DNA from: an uncultured Clostridia bacterium
Lineage (GTDB): Bacteria > Bacillota > Clostridia > Christensenellales > Aristaeellaceae
Direction: 5' to 3'
DNA length: 55,260 bases
Assembly (NCBI GenBank): GCA_944333055.1
Contig: CALVKT010000065.1
Location: forward strand, 1-55,260
The position numbers and the translations under genes are program-made. Positions 24,428-34,693 of this stretch are shown here, in pieces (position 1 is the first letter of the stretch; every line of letters starts with the position of its first letter). The notes below the pieces were generated by a model, which saw only the letters and a list, made by a program, of their open reading frames with translations, was not told the DNA's origin and did not search any database.

Positions 24428-24790
24428 ATGAATAAGTACGAACTGATCTACATCGTGGATACCGCCGTCGAGGAGGCTGCCCGCAAGGAGCTCATCGAGA
24501 AGTTCAACGGTATCATCACCGCCAACGGCGGTGAGGTGGTCAAGGTGGAAGAGTGGGGGAAGCGCCGTCTGGCCTACGCCATCAACTACAAGACCGAGGG
24601 TTACTACGTGTACGTCGCCTTCAACGGCGGCGCCGAGCTGCCCAAGGAGCTGACCCGTAACCTGCAGATCAACGAGAGCGTCATCCGTTCTCAGATCGTC
24701 AAGCTGCTGGAGAAGAAGAGCAGCGTGAAGCCGCGCGCGGCCCGCGTCGCCCCGGTCGAAGAAGCTGCCGAGGCCGAGAAGGCCGAGTAA
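24428..24790 (+). CDS. rpsF: Ribosomal protein S6, 120 aa
   Basis: Small-subunit protein that binds 16S rRNA as a heterodimer with S18. Clear from MNKYELIYIVDTAVEEAARK and the hallmark EEWGKRRLAYAINYKTEGYY, with the C-terminal QINESVIRSQIVKL. A short Ala/Glu-rich tail extends beyond the conserved 95-residue core. ATG at 24428 follows AAGGAGGTGAAAGG, one of the strongest ribosome sites in the window. First gene of the conserved rpsF-ssb-rpsR operon. Confidence 0.98.
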   Translation: MNKYELIYIVDTAVEEAARKELIEKFNGIITANGGEVVKVEEWGKRRLAYAINYKTEGYYVYVAFNGGAELPKELTRNLQINESVIRSQIVKLLEKKSSVKPRAARVAPVEEAAEAEKAE

Positions 24791-24829
24791 TCCCGCCGAC
24801 ACGATGATCCATAAGAGGAATGTGAGCAT

Positions 24830-25282
24830 ATGAACAAGGTGTATTTGATTGGCAACCTGACGCGTGATCCGGAGATGCGCTCCACCAGCAACGGCATTGC
24901 GGTGTGCAACTTCTCCATCGCGGTGAATCGCCGCTTCAAGAACGCGCAGACGGGCCAGCAGGAAACCGACTTTTTCAACATCGTCGCCTGGCGTCAGCTC
25001 GGCGAGCTGTGCGGCCGCTATCTGACCAAGGGCCGGAAGGTCGCCGTCTTCGGCTCCATCCAGACCCGCACCTATGAGGCGCAGGACGGTAGCAAGCGCA
25101 GCGCATTTGACATCGTCGCCGACGAGGTCGAGTTCCTCTCCGCCGCCAACGCCGGTTCCTCTTCCTCCAGCGATTATCACGCGGCCGTCTCCCCTGCCCC
25201 CGCGCCGCGCGCGCAGGCCCCGGCCTATGCGCCCGCCGACAGCGGTTTCACGCAGGTGGACGATGACGAACTTCCCTTTTAA
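24830..25282 (+). CDS. ssb: Single-stranded DNA-binding protein, 150 aa
   Basis: Binds ssDNA in replication and repair and recruits partners through its C-terminal tip. OB-fold from residue 1 (MNKVYLIGNLTRDPEMRSTS, then ETDFFNIVAWRQLGELCGRY, and YEAQDGSKRSAFDIVADEVEFL) to about 105, a Ser/Ala/Pro-rich linker, and the conserved acidic tip VDDDELPF, intact. Normal length. Sits between the two ribosomal protein genes, the usual Firmicute arrangement linking replication and translation. Confidence 0.98.
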   Translation: MNKVYLIGNLTRDPEMRSTSNGIAVCNFSIAVNRRFKNAQTGQQETDFFNIVAWRQLGELCGRYLTKGRKVAVFGSIQTRTYEAQDGSKRSAFDIVADEVEFLSAANAGSSSSSDYHAAVSPAPAPRAQAPAYAPADSGFTQVDDDELPF

Positions 25283-25337
25283 TTGATTTGATCTGAGAAA
25301 AACAGCCGGACTGCCGGCGATGAAAGGAGACCTTTCC

Positions 25338-25598
25338 ATGTCTGAAGATCGTGGAGCACGCCGTCCGCGTGGCCGCAAGCCGCGCCGCAAGGTTTGTGCG
25401 TTCTGTGTTGACAAGATCGAGTACATCGATTACAAGGAGTTCCGCGATGTGAACTCCCGCATGCGCCGCAACATCAACGAGCGCGGCAAGATCATGCCCC
25501 GCCGCATGAGCGGCAACTGCGCCAAGCATCAGCGTCAGCTGTCTGAGGCCATCAAGCGCGCCCGTGCCATCGCGCTGCTGCCCTATACCGCTGAGTAA
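25338..25598 (+). CDS. rpsR: Ribosomal protein S18, 86 aa
   Basis: Small-subunit partner of S6. N-terminal basic stretch ([20 protein letters not shown]) carries one Cys-X2-Cys pair; the core [20 protein letters not shown] resembles the usual YKD...LRRFISERGKI region, and [20 protein letters not shown] is typical. The ATG at 25338 follows AAAGGAG; an in-frame ATG six codons earlier overlaps that ribosome site and is unlikely. The operon ends with the terminator just downstream. Confidence 0.97.
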   Translation: MSEDRGARRPRGRKPRRKVCAFCVDKIEYIDYKEFRDVNSRMRRNINERGKIMPRRMSGNCAKHQRQLSEAIKRARAIALLPYTAE

Positions 25599-25610
25599 GC
25601 CATGCAGACA

Positions 25611-25641
25611 AAAGCGTCTTCCATCCGGAAGGCGCTTTTTT
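25611..25641 (+). terminator. Intrinsic terminator of rpsF-ssb-rpsR
   Basis: Stem AAAGCGTCTTCC / GGAAGGCGCTTT (one G-U pair), loop ATCC, running into TTTTTT. Confidence 0.88.
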
Positions 25642-25645
25642 GATA

Positions 25646-26110
25646 TCAGGTTTCCCTTCGCGCGGTGAGTATCATGCCAAAGAGGCCGCCCGCCGCGATG
25701 CCCATGCCCAGATCCGCCAGATAGCCGGTCAGCTGCGGACTCTGTCCCATCATCAGGCAGTAGCACACGATGCCCAGCGCCATGTAGAGGAGTCCCACGC
25801 ACACGCCGCGCAGCGTGCCGCCCCGCGCCTGCCCGCCCAACGCCGAGGCCACGCCCGCCAGAATCGATACGAACTTGACGACCTGGTTGATCGCCGCAAT
25901 CGCGCGGTCGCTGGCGTCCCACCAGTTGAGCGCCAGCGCGAAGACCGCCACGCCGATGACGGTGATGCTCGCGCCGACCAGCACGCCGCGCAGCACAGCG
26001 CCCAGCGCGCCGCCGCCCCTGCCCCGCCGCGCGCTGCGGCGCAGAGAGCGCCTGAAAGAGTCCAGCCCACGGTCCGCCTTCTGCACAAAAGGCTGCGCCT
26101 TGCCGTCCAT
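25646..26110 (-). CDS. TIGR04086-type membrane protein, 154 aa
   Basis: Four hydrophobic segments (VLRGVLVGASITVIGVAVFA; VVKFVSILAGVASALGGQA; GVCVGLLYMALGIVCYCLMM; DLGMGIAAGGLFGMILTA) with the Gly-rich pattern of the TIGR04086 family, which often lies next to yajC in Firmicutes; function unknown. An N-terminal stretch of about 40 basic residues precedes the first helix and is longer than usual. Of two close ATGs, 26110 has the right spacing from GGGAGG; 26116 is too close. A strong terminator separates it from yajC, so it is not simply cotranscribed with the translocase gene. Confidence 0.65.
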   Translation of the reverse strand: MDGKAQPFVQKADRGLDSFRRSLRRSARRGRGGGALGAVLRGVLVGASITVIGVAVFALALNWWDASDRAIAAINQVVKFVSILAGVASALGGQARGGTLRGVCVGLLYMALGIVCYCLMMGQSPQLTGYLADLGMGIAAGGLFGMILTARRET

Positions 26111-26125
26111 CTCCATCCCTCCCAA

Positions 26126-26168
26126 CAAAAAACCGCTCCTGCATGGTCAACCCTATGCAGGAGCGGTC
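26126..26168 (-). terminator. Intrinsic terminator after yajC
   Basis: Long stem ACCGCTCCTGCAT / ATGCAGGAGCGGT with a ten-base loop, followed by TTTTTTG on the minus strand, 22 bases past the yajC stop. Confidence 0.88.
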
Positions 26169-26189
26169 TTCGTTATGCGTTCGGGGAAA

Positions 26190-26585
26190 TCAGATGAGCG
26201 TCTCGGCGTCGTTGGTCACGGAGAGCTGCTCGACATTGCGCACGGCCCAGCGCGCAATCATCATCTGGGTCTTCTGCTCGCCGACCTCGATGGTCAGCAC
26301 CTGATCCTTGATGCGCACGAGGGTGCCGTAGATGCCGCCGATGGTGCAGATGCGGTCGCCGACCTTCAGGTTTTCAAGCATCTGCTTGGCTTCCTTGTCC
26401 TTCTTGCGCTGCGGACGGATCAGCATGAAGTAGAAGATGACGAAGACGAGGATCATCGGCAGGAACTGCACGGCGTAGTAGATGATCGTCGCGCCGGTGG
26501 ACATCTCCGCGGCGGCCTCGGTGGTGGCGGCGGCGTCGGCAGTCGCGGTCGCGTCGGCCAGCAGGCGCATGAGCGTGTTGTTCAT
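26190..26585 (-). CDS. yajC: Preprotein translocase subunit YajC, 131 aa
   Basis: Accessory membrane subunit of the Sec translocase (SecDF-YajC). One transmembrane helix (VQFLPMILVFVIFYFMLIRP) ends in the diagnostic IRPQRKKDKEA, then the cytosolic LKVGDRICTIGGIYGTLVRI domain. An Ala/Thr-rich N-terminal segment precedes the helix. ATG at 26585 after AAAGGATG; an earlier in-frame ATG lacks a ribosome site. It has its own promoter yet follows tgt in the familiar queA-tgt-yajC order. Confidence 0.95.
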   Translation of the reverse strand: MNNTLMRLLADATATADAAATTEAAAEMSTGATIIYYAVQFLPMILVFVIFYFMLIRPQRKKDKEAKQMLENLKVGDRICTIGGIYGTLVRIKDQVLTIEVGEQKTQMMIARWAVRNVEQLSVTNDAETLI

Positions 26586-26629
26586 GGGAAAGACACATCC
26601 TTTCAAGTTATGCAAATCGCAACATTACC

Positions 26630-26658
26630 ATTATACATGCTTTGCGCACAAACCGCAA
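26630..26658 (-). promoter_or_regulatory. Promoter of yajC
   Basis: TTGCGG (26653-26658), 17 bases, TATAAT (26630-26635) on the minus strand, 45 bases before the start and downstream of tgt. Confidence 0.7.
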
Positions 26659-26705
26659 GGCTGCGCCGCAACAATTCGACCGCGCGGCGCGTTTTTTTGA
26701 CCGGG

Positions 26706-28951
<2,246 letters not shown>

Positions 28952-28974
28952 GTTCTTCCTTCTTCGGCTTTGCG

Positions 28975-30021
28975 TCAGTCCAGTAAGCTCATCTGGCCGT
29001 CGATTTTTGAAGCGCGCGCGTCGGCGGGCATGGCGATGTGCATGTGGTCGTACGCCGCCTGCGTGCAGATGCGCCCGCGCGGCGTGCGCATGATGAAGCC
29101 CAGCTGCATCAGGTACGGCTCGATGACGTCCTCGATGGTCACGGCGTCCTCGCCGGTCGTCGCGGCAAGCGTGTCCAGCCCCACCGGGCGGCCGGCAAAC
29201 TTGACCATCATCGTGCGCAGCATGTGGCGGTCCGTGCGGTCCAGGCCCAGCTCGTCCACGTCCAGCAGCTGCAGCGCCTCGCGCGCCATCCGCTTTGTGA
29301 TGATGCCGTCGCCGCGCACCTGCGCGTAGTCGCGCACGCGCTTGAGCAGGCGGTTGACGATGCGCGGCGTGCCGCGGCTGCGCCGTGCGATCTCGCGCAC
29401 GCCCTCCTCGTCCGCGCGGATGCCCAGCACGCCCGCGGAGTGATGCACGATCTGCATCAGCTCTTCCGTCGTGTACATCTGCAGGCGGAAGAGGATGCCA
29501 AAGCGGTCGCGCAGCGGCGCGGAGAGCGAACCGGCGCGCGTCGTCGCGCCGATGAGCGTGAACCTGGGCAGCTGGATGCGGATGCTGTTGGCCATCGCGC
29601 CCTTGCCGGTGACGATGTCCAGCGCGTAATCCTCCATCGCCGGATAGAGCACCTCTTCCACGGCATGGGAGAGCCGGTGAATCTCGTCGATAAACAGCAC
29701 GTCGCCCTGCGAGAGATTGCTCACCAGCGCCACCAGATCGCCGGGGCGCTCGATGGCCGGGCCGCTGGTCACGCGGATGTTTGCGCCCATCTCGCTGGCG
29801 ACGATGTTGGCCAGCGTCGTCTTGCCCAGTCCCGGCGGGCCGTAGAGCAGGATGTGATCCAGCGGCTCCCTGCGCTGGCGCGCCGCCTGGATGTAGATGT
29901 TCATGCTGTCCTTGACCGCTTCCTGGCCCACGTATTCGCGCAGCGTCCTGGGGCGCAGGCTGCTCTCCTGGTCATCGTCCTCCTCGCGGAAGCCGCTCAT
30001 GACGAGGCGTTCTTCCTCCAT
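28975..30021 (-). CDS. ruvB: Holliday junction branch-migration ATPase RuvB, 348 aa
   Basis: Hexameric AAA+ motor that drives branch migration with RuvA. Opens with [15 protein letters not shown], Walker [10 protein letters not shown] (about residue 62), Walker [10 protein letters not shown], sensor 1 [10 protein letters not shown], arginine-finger region LRDRFGI, and the C-terminal winged helix [20 protein letters not shown] ending near [12 protein letters not shown]. Full length. Start ATG at 30021, 15 bases after the DUF4250 gene, indicating the same transcript. Confidence 0.98.
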   Translation of the reverse strand: MEEERLVMSGFREEDDDQESSLRPRTLREYVGQEAVKDSMNIYIQAARQRREPLDHILLYGPPGLGKTTLANIVASEMGANIRVTSGPAIERPGDLVALVSNLSQGDVLFIDEIHRLSHAVEEVLYPAMEDYALDIVTGKGAMANSIRIQLPRFTLIGATTRAGSLSAPLRDRFGILFRLQMYTTEELMQIVHHSAGVLGIRADEEGVREIARRSRGTPRIVNRLLKRVRDYAQVRGDGIITKRMAREALQLLDVDELGLDRTDRHMLRTMMVKFAGRPVGLDTLAATTGEDAVTIEDVIEPYLMQLGFIMRTPRGRICTQAAYDHMHIAMPADARASKIDGQMSLLD

Positions 30022-30036
30022 CTCCGCTCACCCCAC

Positions 30037-30210
30037 TCACATAAACCGGCGGGTCGCCTCGCTATACGCGTAGCCCGCCGCATTCAGCGTGCGCTCGATG
30101 TCCTCGCGGCGCACGTCCATGTCCTCGCACAGCGCGTCCAGCGAGTCATACCGGTCGCGCAGCTTCATATTGATCACGCTGAGCAGCATGATCGGGTCGC
30201 TGGGCAGCAT
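30037..30210 (-). CDS. DUF4250 small protein, 57 aa
   Basis: Short gene between ruvA and ruvB: starts MLPSDPIMLLSVINMKLRDR and ends GYAYSEATRRFM. The N-terminal block LPxDPxMLLSVxNxKLRD and the following SLDALCEDMDVRREDIERTL helix match the DUF4250 family of small clostridial proteins, function unknown. ATG at 30210 after GGAGGGAAGGAC; gaps of 13 and 15 bases to the flanking ruv genes put it in the operon. It is fully intact. Its conservation inside a recombination operon suggests, but does not prove, a role there. Confidence 0.85.
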   Translation of the reverse strand: MLPSDPIMLLSVINMKLRDRYDSLDALCEDMDVRREDIERTLNAAGYAYSEATRRFM

Positions 30211-30223
30211 GTCCTTCCCTCCC

Positions 30224-30826
30224 TCACAGCGTGCTCATCTGCTTGAGCGCAGCGAGCACCAGTTGATCCACCGTGTCGGCCTGTCCGCGCGCCTGATTGA
30301 CCGCGCGCGCCGCCTCGGCGGATGTGTATCCCAGCGCCATGAGCGCCGCCTGCGCCTCGCGCTCGATGCCCGCCGGCGCGGCCGCCTGCGCCGTCGCGCC
30401 CTGCTGCGCGGCAGAGACCTCCTGCTGCTCGACCTTGTCGCGCAGCTCCAGCACGATGCGCTGGGCGGTCTTCCTGCCGATGCCCGGCGCGCGGGAGAGC
30501 GCCGTCACATCGCCGGTGACGATGGCGATGGACAGATCGCGCATGGGCAGCGCCGAGAGGATGCCCAGCGCCGTCTTCGCGCCCACGCCCGTCACCGTGC
30601 AGAGCTTTTTGAACATCTCGCGCTCCGTCTTGGTGGCAAAGCCGAAGAGCTCCATGGCGTCCTCGCGCACGTTCATCACCGTGTAGCAGCGCCAGACCTT
30701 GTCCCTCTCCGGCGCGGCGGCGATCGTCGCGTTGGAGCACAGCAGCGAAAAGCCCACGCCGCCCGCGCTGATGATCAGCTCGCCGGGGTTCTTCTCGGCG
30801 ACCTTTCCTTCAATAAATGCAATCAT
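30224..30826 (-). CDS. ruvA: Holliday junction-binding protein RuvA, 200 aa
   Basis: Tetrameric junction-binding protein that loads RuvB. OB domain begins MIAFIEGKVAEKNPGELIIS; the helix-hairpin-helix repeats are visible as LCTVTGVGAKTALGILSALP and LSRAPGIGRKTAQRIVLELR; domain III with AQAALMALGYTSAEAARAVN ends the protein. ATG at 30826, 13 bases after ruvC. Normal length. Confidence 0.97.
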   Translation of the reverse strand: MIAFIEGKVAEKNPGELIISAGGVGFSLLCSNATIAAAPERDKVWRCYTVMNVREDAMELFGFATKTEREMFKKLCTVTGVGAKTALGILSALPMRDLSIAIVTGDVTALSRAPGIGRKTAQRIVLELRDKVEQQEVSAAQQGATAQAAAPAGIEREAQAALMALGYTSAEAARAVNQARGQADTVDQLVLAALKQMSTL

Positions 30827-30839
30827 CGCTCGTCTTGCC

Positions 30840-31334
30840 TCATCGAATCCTGAATTGCTCGCGCAGTGCGCCCGCATGCGCATGCGCCATCGCGCAGGCC
30901 ACCGCGTCGGCAGCGTCGTCCGGCCTGGGAATCTCCGTCAGCCCCAGCCGCAGGCGCACCATCTGCTGCATCTGCCGCTTCTGCGCGTTGCCGTAGCCGG
31001 TCAGCGCCTGCTTGATCTGCATCGGCGTATACTCGTAGAGCTTGTCCGTGTAGTCCTGACAGGCCGCCAGCGCCACGCCGCGCGCGCCCGCCACCTGGAT
31101 GCCCGTGGTGATGTTCTTGGAGAAGAACAGCTCCTCAAAGGCGATCTCGTCGGGCTTGAACGTATCCAGCAGCCCCTTGACGCCCGCCTGCAGGCTCGCC
31201 AGCCGCGTGGGAAACGTGTCCCGCGGATAGGTGATCAGCGCGCCGTATTGAATCAGCCGGTCGCGGTAGCCGTCCGATTCGATGACGCCCCAGCCCATCG
31301 TCGCCAGGCCGGGGTCAATGCCCAGTACTCTCAA
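30840..31334 (-). CDS. ruvC: Holliday junction endonuclease RuvC, 164 aa
   Basis: Resolves Holliday junctions. Begins LRVLGIDPGLATMGWGVIES (first catalytic Asp in GIDPG); the second acid lies in DEIAFEELFFSKNITTGIQV and the last pair in RPDDAADAVACAMAHA. TTG start at 31334, eight bases after AGAGGAAG, reproduces the usual MRVLGIDPG start; a longer in-frame ATG start lies beyond the ribosome site and is unlikely. First gene of the ruvC-ruvA-DUF4250-ruvB-queA-tgt run, with its own promoter. Confidence 0.97.
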   Translation of the reverse strand: MRVLGIDPGLATMGWGVIESDGYRDRLIQYGALITYPRDTFPTRLASLQAGVKGLLDTFKPDEIAFEELFFSKNITTGIQVAGARGVALAACQDYTDKLYEYTPMQIKQALTGYGNAQKRQMQQMVRLRLGLTEIPRPDDAADAVACAMAHAHAGALREQFRIR

Positions 31335-31383
31335 GCGGTTTCTTCCTCTTCTTTCCCCGACATGGGAAATCTGCAATCAATTC

Positions 31384-31412
31384 AGTTTATCCTATTTTCC
31401 CGCCGCTGTCAA
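31384..31412 (-). promoter_or_regulatory. Promoter of the ruvC operon
   Basis: TTGACA (31407-31412), 17 bases, TAAACT (31384-31389) on the minus strand, about 55 bases before the TTG start. I found no convincing LexA (CGAAC-N4-GTTCG) box here, only a partial CGAAC at about 31425. Confidence 0.8.
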
Positions 31413-31444
31413 TGCGTGCACGCCGTTCGCCTTTATGCACGTAT

Positions 31445-31462
31445 TCAGAATAAATATTCATC
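31445..31462. promoter_or_regulatory. Candidate ArgR operator (ARG box)
   Basis: The 18-base stretch TCAGAATAAATATTCATC agrees with the ARG-box pattern WNTGAATWWWWATTCANW except near its ends: GAAT, four A/T bases, ATTCA. It sits in the divergent region upstream of argG, inside a larger inverted repeat (TATGCACG 31434-31441 / CGTGCATA 31465-31472). It is about 100 bases upstream of the argG -35 box, farther than usual for direct repression. Confidence 0.45.
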
Positions 31463-31563
31463 TTCGTGCATATCATTCTGGAAGCCGCGCCGGTTTTCTC
31501 GGCGAATTGGCCGCCGTTTTCGCGATTTTTTGAGAAAAAACGCAAATTTATCCGCAAACCCCC

Positions 31564-31592
31564 TTGCATTTTTATGAGCAGCGCGCTATAAT
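31564..31592 (+). promoter_or_regulatory. Promoter of argG
   Basis: TTGCAT (31564-31569), 17 bases, perfect TATAAT (31587-31592), about 60 bases before argG. Confidence 0.85.
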
Positions 31593-31658
31593 ACGATCTC
31601 GTAACAGCAAATTCTTGCCGGCGCTAAGGCGCGCAGGCGACACTGGAGGAAGACGATC

Positions 31659-32888
31659 ATGGCCAACAAGAAGTATGAGCGGGTTCTGCTCGCATATTCC
31701 GGCGGACTGGATACGTCCATCATCATCCCGTGGCTCAAGGAAAACTACGGCTGCGCCGTCGTGTGCTGCGCGGCGGACGTGGGCCAGGGCGATGAGCTTG
31801 AACCGCTGCACGAGAAGGCGAAGAAGACCGGCGCGGAAAAGCTCTACATCGAGGATCTGCGCAAAGAATTCGTCGAGGACTTCATCTGGCCGACCCTCAA
31901 AGCCGGCGCGATCTACGAAGGCAAGTATCTGCTGGGCACCTCCTTCGCCCGCCCGCTGATCGGCAAGCGCCTGGTGGAGATCGCCAGGGCCGAGCACTGC
32001 GACGCCATCTGCCACGGCTGCACCGGCAAGGGCAACGATCAGGTGCGCTTTGAGCTGGCCATCAAGGCGTTCGCGCCGGATATGCCGATCATCGCCCCGT
32101 GGCGCGAGTGGGACATCAAGACCCGCGAGGAGGAGATCGAATACGCCGAGGCGCGCGGCATCCCGGTGCCGGTCAAGAAGGACCGCCCCTACTCCATGGA
32201 CCGCAACCTCTGGCATCTCTCCCACGAGGGCTGCGACCTCGAAGACCCGGCCAACGAGCCGCCGCGCGACCTGCTGTGCATGGGCGTCTACCCCGAAGAT
32301 GCGCCGGACACGCCGGAGTACGTCACCATCGACTTTGAGAAGGGCGTGCCGGTGGCCGTCAACGGCGAGAAGATGGACGCCGTCAGCCTGCTGGCCAAGT
32401 GCAACGAGATCGCCGGCCGCAACGGCGTGGGCATCGCGGACATGGTGGAAAACCGCCTGGTGGGCATGAAGAGCCGCGGCGTGTATGAGACGCCGGGCGG
32501 CACGCTGCTCTACGCGGCGCACCGCAACCTGGAGGAGATCACCGTCGACCGCGACACCGCGCACTACAAGGATCAGATGGCGCCCAAGTTCGCCGAGCTG
32601 GTGTACAACGGCCTGTGGTACACGCCGCTGCGCGAAGCGATGAGCGCGTTTGTGGACGTGACGCAGCAGTACGTGACCGGCACCTCGAAGGTGAAGCTCT
32701 ACAAGGGCAACGTGATCGGCGCGGGCGTCACCTCCCCGTACAGCCTCTACATGGAGGACATCGCCACCTTCGGCGACTCCGGCGAGCTCTACAGCCACAA
32801 GGATTCCGCCGGCTTCATCAACCTCTACGGCCTGCCGCTCAAGGTACAGGCCATGATGAAGGCCAGGGCCGGGGTGCAGGACAAGTAA
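31659..32888 (+). CDS. argG: Argininosuccinate synthase, 409 aa
   Basis: Joins citrulline and aspartate with ATP in arginine synthesis. The PP-loop SGGLDTS is at about residues 13-19 ([20 protein letters not shown]), with [18 protein letters not shown], the [12 protein letters not shown] substrate region and [20 protein letters not shown]. Complete and of usual length. ATG at 31659 after ACTGGAGGAAGACGATC. argH follows after 50 bases, separated by a terminator-like hairpin. Confidence 0.98.
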   Translation: MANKKYERVLLAYSGGLDTSIIIPWLKENYGCAVVCCAADVGQGDELEPLHEKAKKTGAEKLYIEDLRKEFVEDFIWPTLKAGAIYEGKYLLGTSFARPLIGKRLVEIARAEHCDAICHGCTGKGNDQVRFELAIKAFAPDMPIIAPWREWDIKTREEEIEYAEARGIPVPVKKDRPYSMDRNLWHLSHEGCDLEDPANEPPRDLLCMGVYPEDAPDTPEYVTIDFEKGVPVAVNGEKMDAVSLLAKCNEIAGRNGVGIADMVENRLVGMKSRGVYETPGGTLLYAAHRNLEEITVDRDTAHYKDQMAPKFAELVYNGLWYTPLREAMSAFVDVTQQYVTGTSKVKLYKGNVIGAGVTSPYSLYMEDIATFGDSGELYSHKDSAGFINLYGLPLKVQAMMKARAGVQDK

Positions 32889-32892
32889 AATC

Positions 32893-32923
32893 AAGCGGCC
32901 GGATGGCAATCCGGCCGCTTTTT
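32893..32923 (+). terminator. Terminator-like hairpin between argG and argH
   Basis: Stem AAGCGGCCGGAT / ATCCGGCCGCTT (12 bp, perfect) with loop GGCA, running into TTTTT. It stands inside an otherwise obvious operon; the argH ribosome site GGAGGG begins only a few bases beyond. Because no promoter is seen for argH, it is probably a partial or regulated terminator. Confidence 0.75.
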
Positions 32924-32938
32924 CAGGAGGGCGAGCAC

Positions 32939-34321
32939 ATGAAACTCTGGGGCGGACGCTTTGAAAAGGCGACCAGCGGTCTGGTCGATGACTTCCACTC
33001 CTCCATCTCCTTCGATCAGCGGCTGGCCGCGCTGGACATCACCGGCTCCATCGCGCATGCCACCATGCTCGGCGAGCAGGGCATCATCCCCGATGCGGAT
33101 GCCCGCGCCATCGTAGCAGGGCTGCAAGGGATTCTCCGCGACGTGGAGGCGGGGCGCGTGCAGTTTGAGCAGGACGCCGAGGACATCCACATGAACGTGG
33201 AGAAGATCCTCACCGAGCGCATCGGCGAGGCGGGCAAGCGCCTGCACACGGGCCGCAGCCGCAACGATCAGGTCGCGCTCGACTGCCGGATGTACGTCAA
33301 GCAGGCCGCCGCCGAGGCCGTGACCTACCTGCGCGCGCTCTGCGAGACGCTCCTTGGCATCGCCAGGCAGCACGCGGAGAGCATCATGCCCGGCTACACG
33401 CATCTGCAGCGCGCGCAGCCGGTGACGCTGGGCCATCACATGATGGCGTATTTCCAGATGTTCAGCCGCGACATGCAGCGCATGAAGGAGGTTTACCACC
33501 ACGCCGACGTCTGCCCGCTGGGCTGCGGCGCGCTGGCCGGCACCACCTACCCGCTCAACCGCGAGCGCACGGCCGAGCTGCTGGGCTTTGCCTCCATCTC
33601 GCTCAACAGCCTGGACGCCGTCTCCGACCGGGACTTCGTATGCGACTACCTGTACGCCGCCTCGGCGTGCATGATGCACCTCTCGCGCTTCTGCGAGGAG
33701 CTGATCCTCTGGAACTCGCACGAGTTCAAGTTCGTGGAGATGGACGACGGCTTTGCCACCGGCTCCTCCATCATGCCCCAGAAGAAGAACCCCGATGTCG
33801 CCGAGCTCATCCGCGGCAAGACGGGCCGCGTCTACGGCGACCTCATCGGCCTGCTCACCACGCTCAAGGGCCTGCCGCTCACCTACAACAAGGACATGCA
33901 GGAGGACAAGGAGGGCCTCTTCGACGCGCGCGACACGCTCGTCAAGTCGCTGATGGTCTTCACCGCCATGCTCTCCACCTGCACATTCCGCACGGAGAAC
34001 ATGGCCCGCAGCGCCGAGGGCGGCTTCACCAACGCCACAGACGCGGCAGACTACCTCGTCAAAAAGGGCATGCCCTTCCGCGACGCGCACGCGGTCATCG
34101 GCCATCTGGTGCTCCACTGCGTCAAGGAGAACAAGGCGATCCTCGATCTGAGCCTTGAGGAGCTCAAGGCCTTCAGCCCGCTGTTTGACGCGGACGTCTA
34201 CGACGCCTGCTCCATGCGCGCCTGCGTGACGCTGCGCGACGTGCCGGGCGGCCCCGCGCCGGGCCGCGTGCGCGAAACCATCGCCGCGGGCGAGGCGTTC
34301 CTCGACGCGTTTGAGATCTGA
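32939..34321 (+). CDS. argH: Argininosuccinate lyase, 460 aa
   Basis: Splits argininosuccinate to arginine and fumarate, completing the pathway. Starts MKLWGGRFEKATSGLVDDFH, the classic ArgH N-terminus; GKRLHTGRSRNDQVALDCRM, the THLQRAQPVTLGHH segment with the catalytic His, and the signature GSSIMPQKKNPDVAELIRGK are all intact. ATG at 32939 after GGAGGGCGAG. Terminated by the long hairpin at 34375. Confidence 0.98.
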   Translation: MKLWGGRFEKATSGLVDDFHSSISFDQRLAALDITGSIAHATMLGEQGIIPDADARAIVAGLQGILRDVEAGRVQFEQDAEDIHMNVEKILTERIGEAGKRLHTGRSRNDQVALDCRMYVKQAAAEAVTYLRALCETLLGIARQHAESIMPGYTHLQRAQPVTLGHHMMAYFQMFSRDMQRMKEVYHHADVCPLGCGALAGTTYPLNRERTAELLGFASISLNSLDAVSDRDFVCDYLYAASACMMHLSRFCEELILWNSHEFKFVEMDDGFATGSSIMPQKKNPDVAELIRGKTGRVYGDLIGLLTTLKGLPLTYNKDMQEDKEGLFDARDTLVKSLMVFTAMLSTCTFRTENMARSAEGGFTNATDAADYLVKKGMPFRDAHAVIGHLVLHCVKENKAILDLSLEELKAFSPLFDADVYDACSMRACVTLRDVPGGPAPGRVRETIAAGEAFLDAFEI

Positions 34322-34374
34322 CCCGCCTTTGCGCGCATCGACCTGCGCGCATCCATGACAACCCGCGCAGACCG

Positions 34375-34428
34375 GAAGGCTGCATGGGGAAGGACACGAC
34401 GTGCTTCCCCATGCAGCCTTCTGCTTTT
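34375..34428 (+). terminator. Intrinsic terminator after argH
   Basis: Long perfect stem GAAGGCTGCATGGGGAAG / CTTCCCCATGCAGCCTTC with an 11-base loop, then TGCTTTTT. From here to 34693 no gene or other structure was recognised. Confidence 0.88.
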
Positions 34429-34693
34429 TGGATGAGCGGATCACCGTCGCGCATGCGCGCTGCGCGCCGTGCACAACGCCCTGCCCCACACCCATCCTGA
34501 CCGCGGGCGGCATGAAAGGTGCGATGGCAACGCCCCGGATACGACCAGAACAGCGTGTCTTCCGTATCCAGCGGCAGCAAGGGGCCGCTTCATCGGGCAA
34601 AAGGACGTGCGCATGGTCGACCATCCTCTGTCACTCCGGCATGCACAGCGGCTTCATCGCAAAGACCCCTTCATCCGGGCGTTTTCCGCCGGA

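Noticed and set aside
26670-26705. Hairpin with T-tract as terminator for tgt
   Set aside because: The CGCGCGGCGCG plus TTTTTTT run is in the plus orientation, where no gene ends; on the tgt strand the T-tract is missing.
31335-31440. LexA (SOS) box upstream of ruvC
   Set aside because: Only half a CGAAC-N4-GTTCG site is present at about 31425; the other half does not match.
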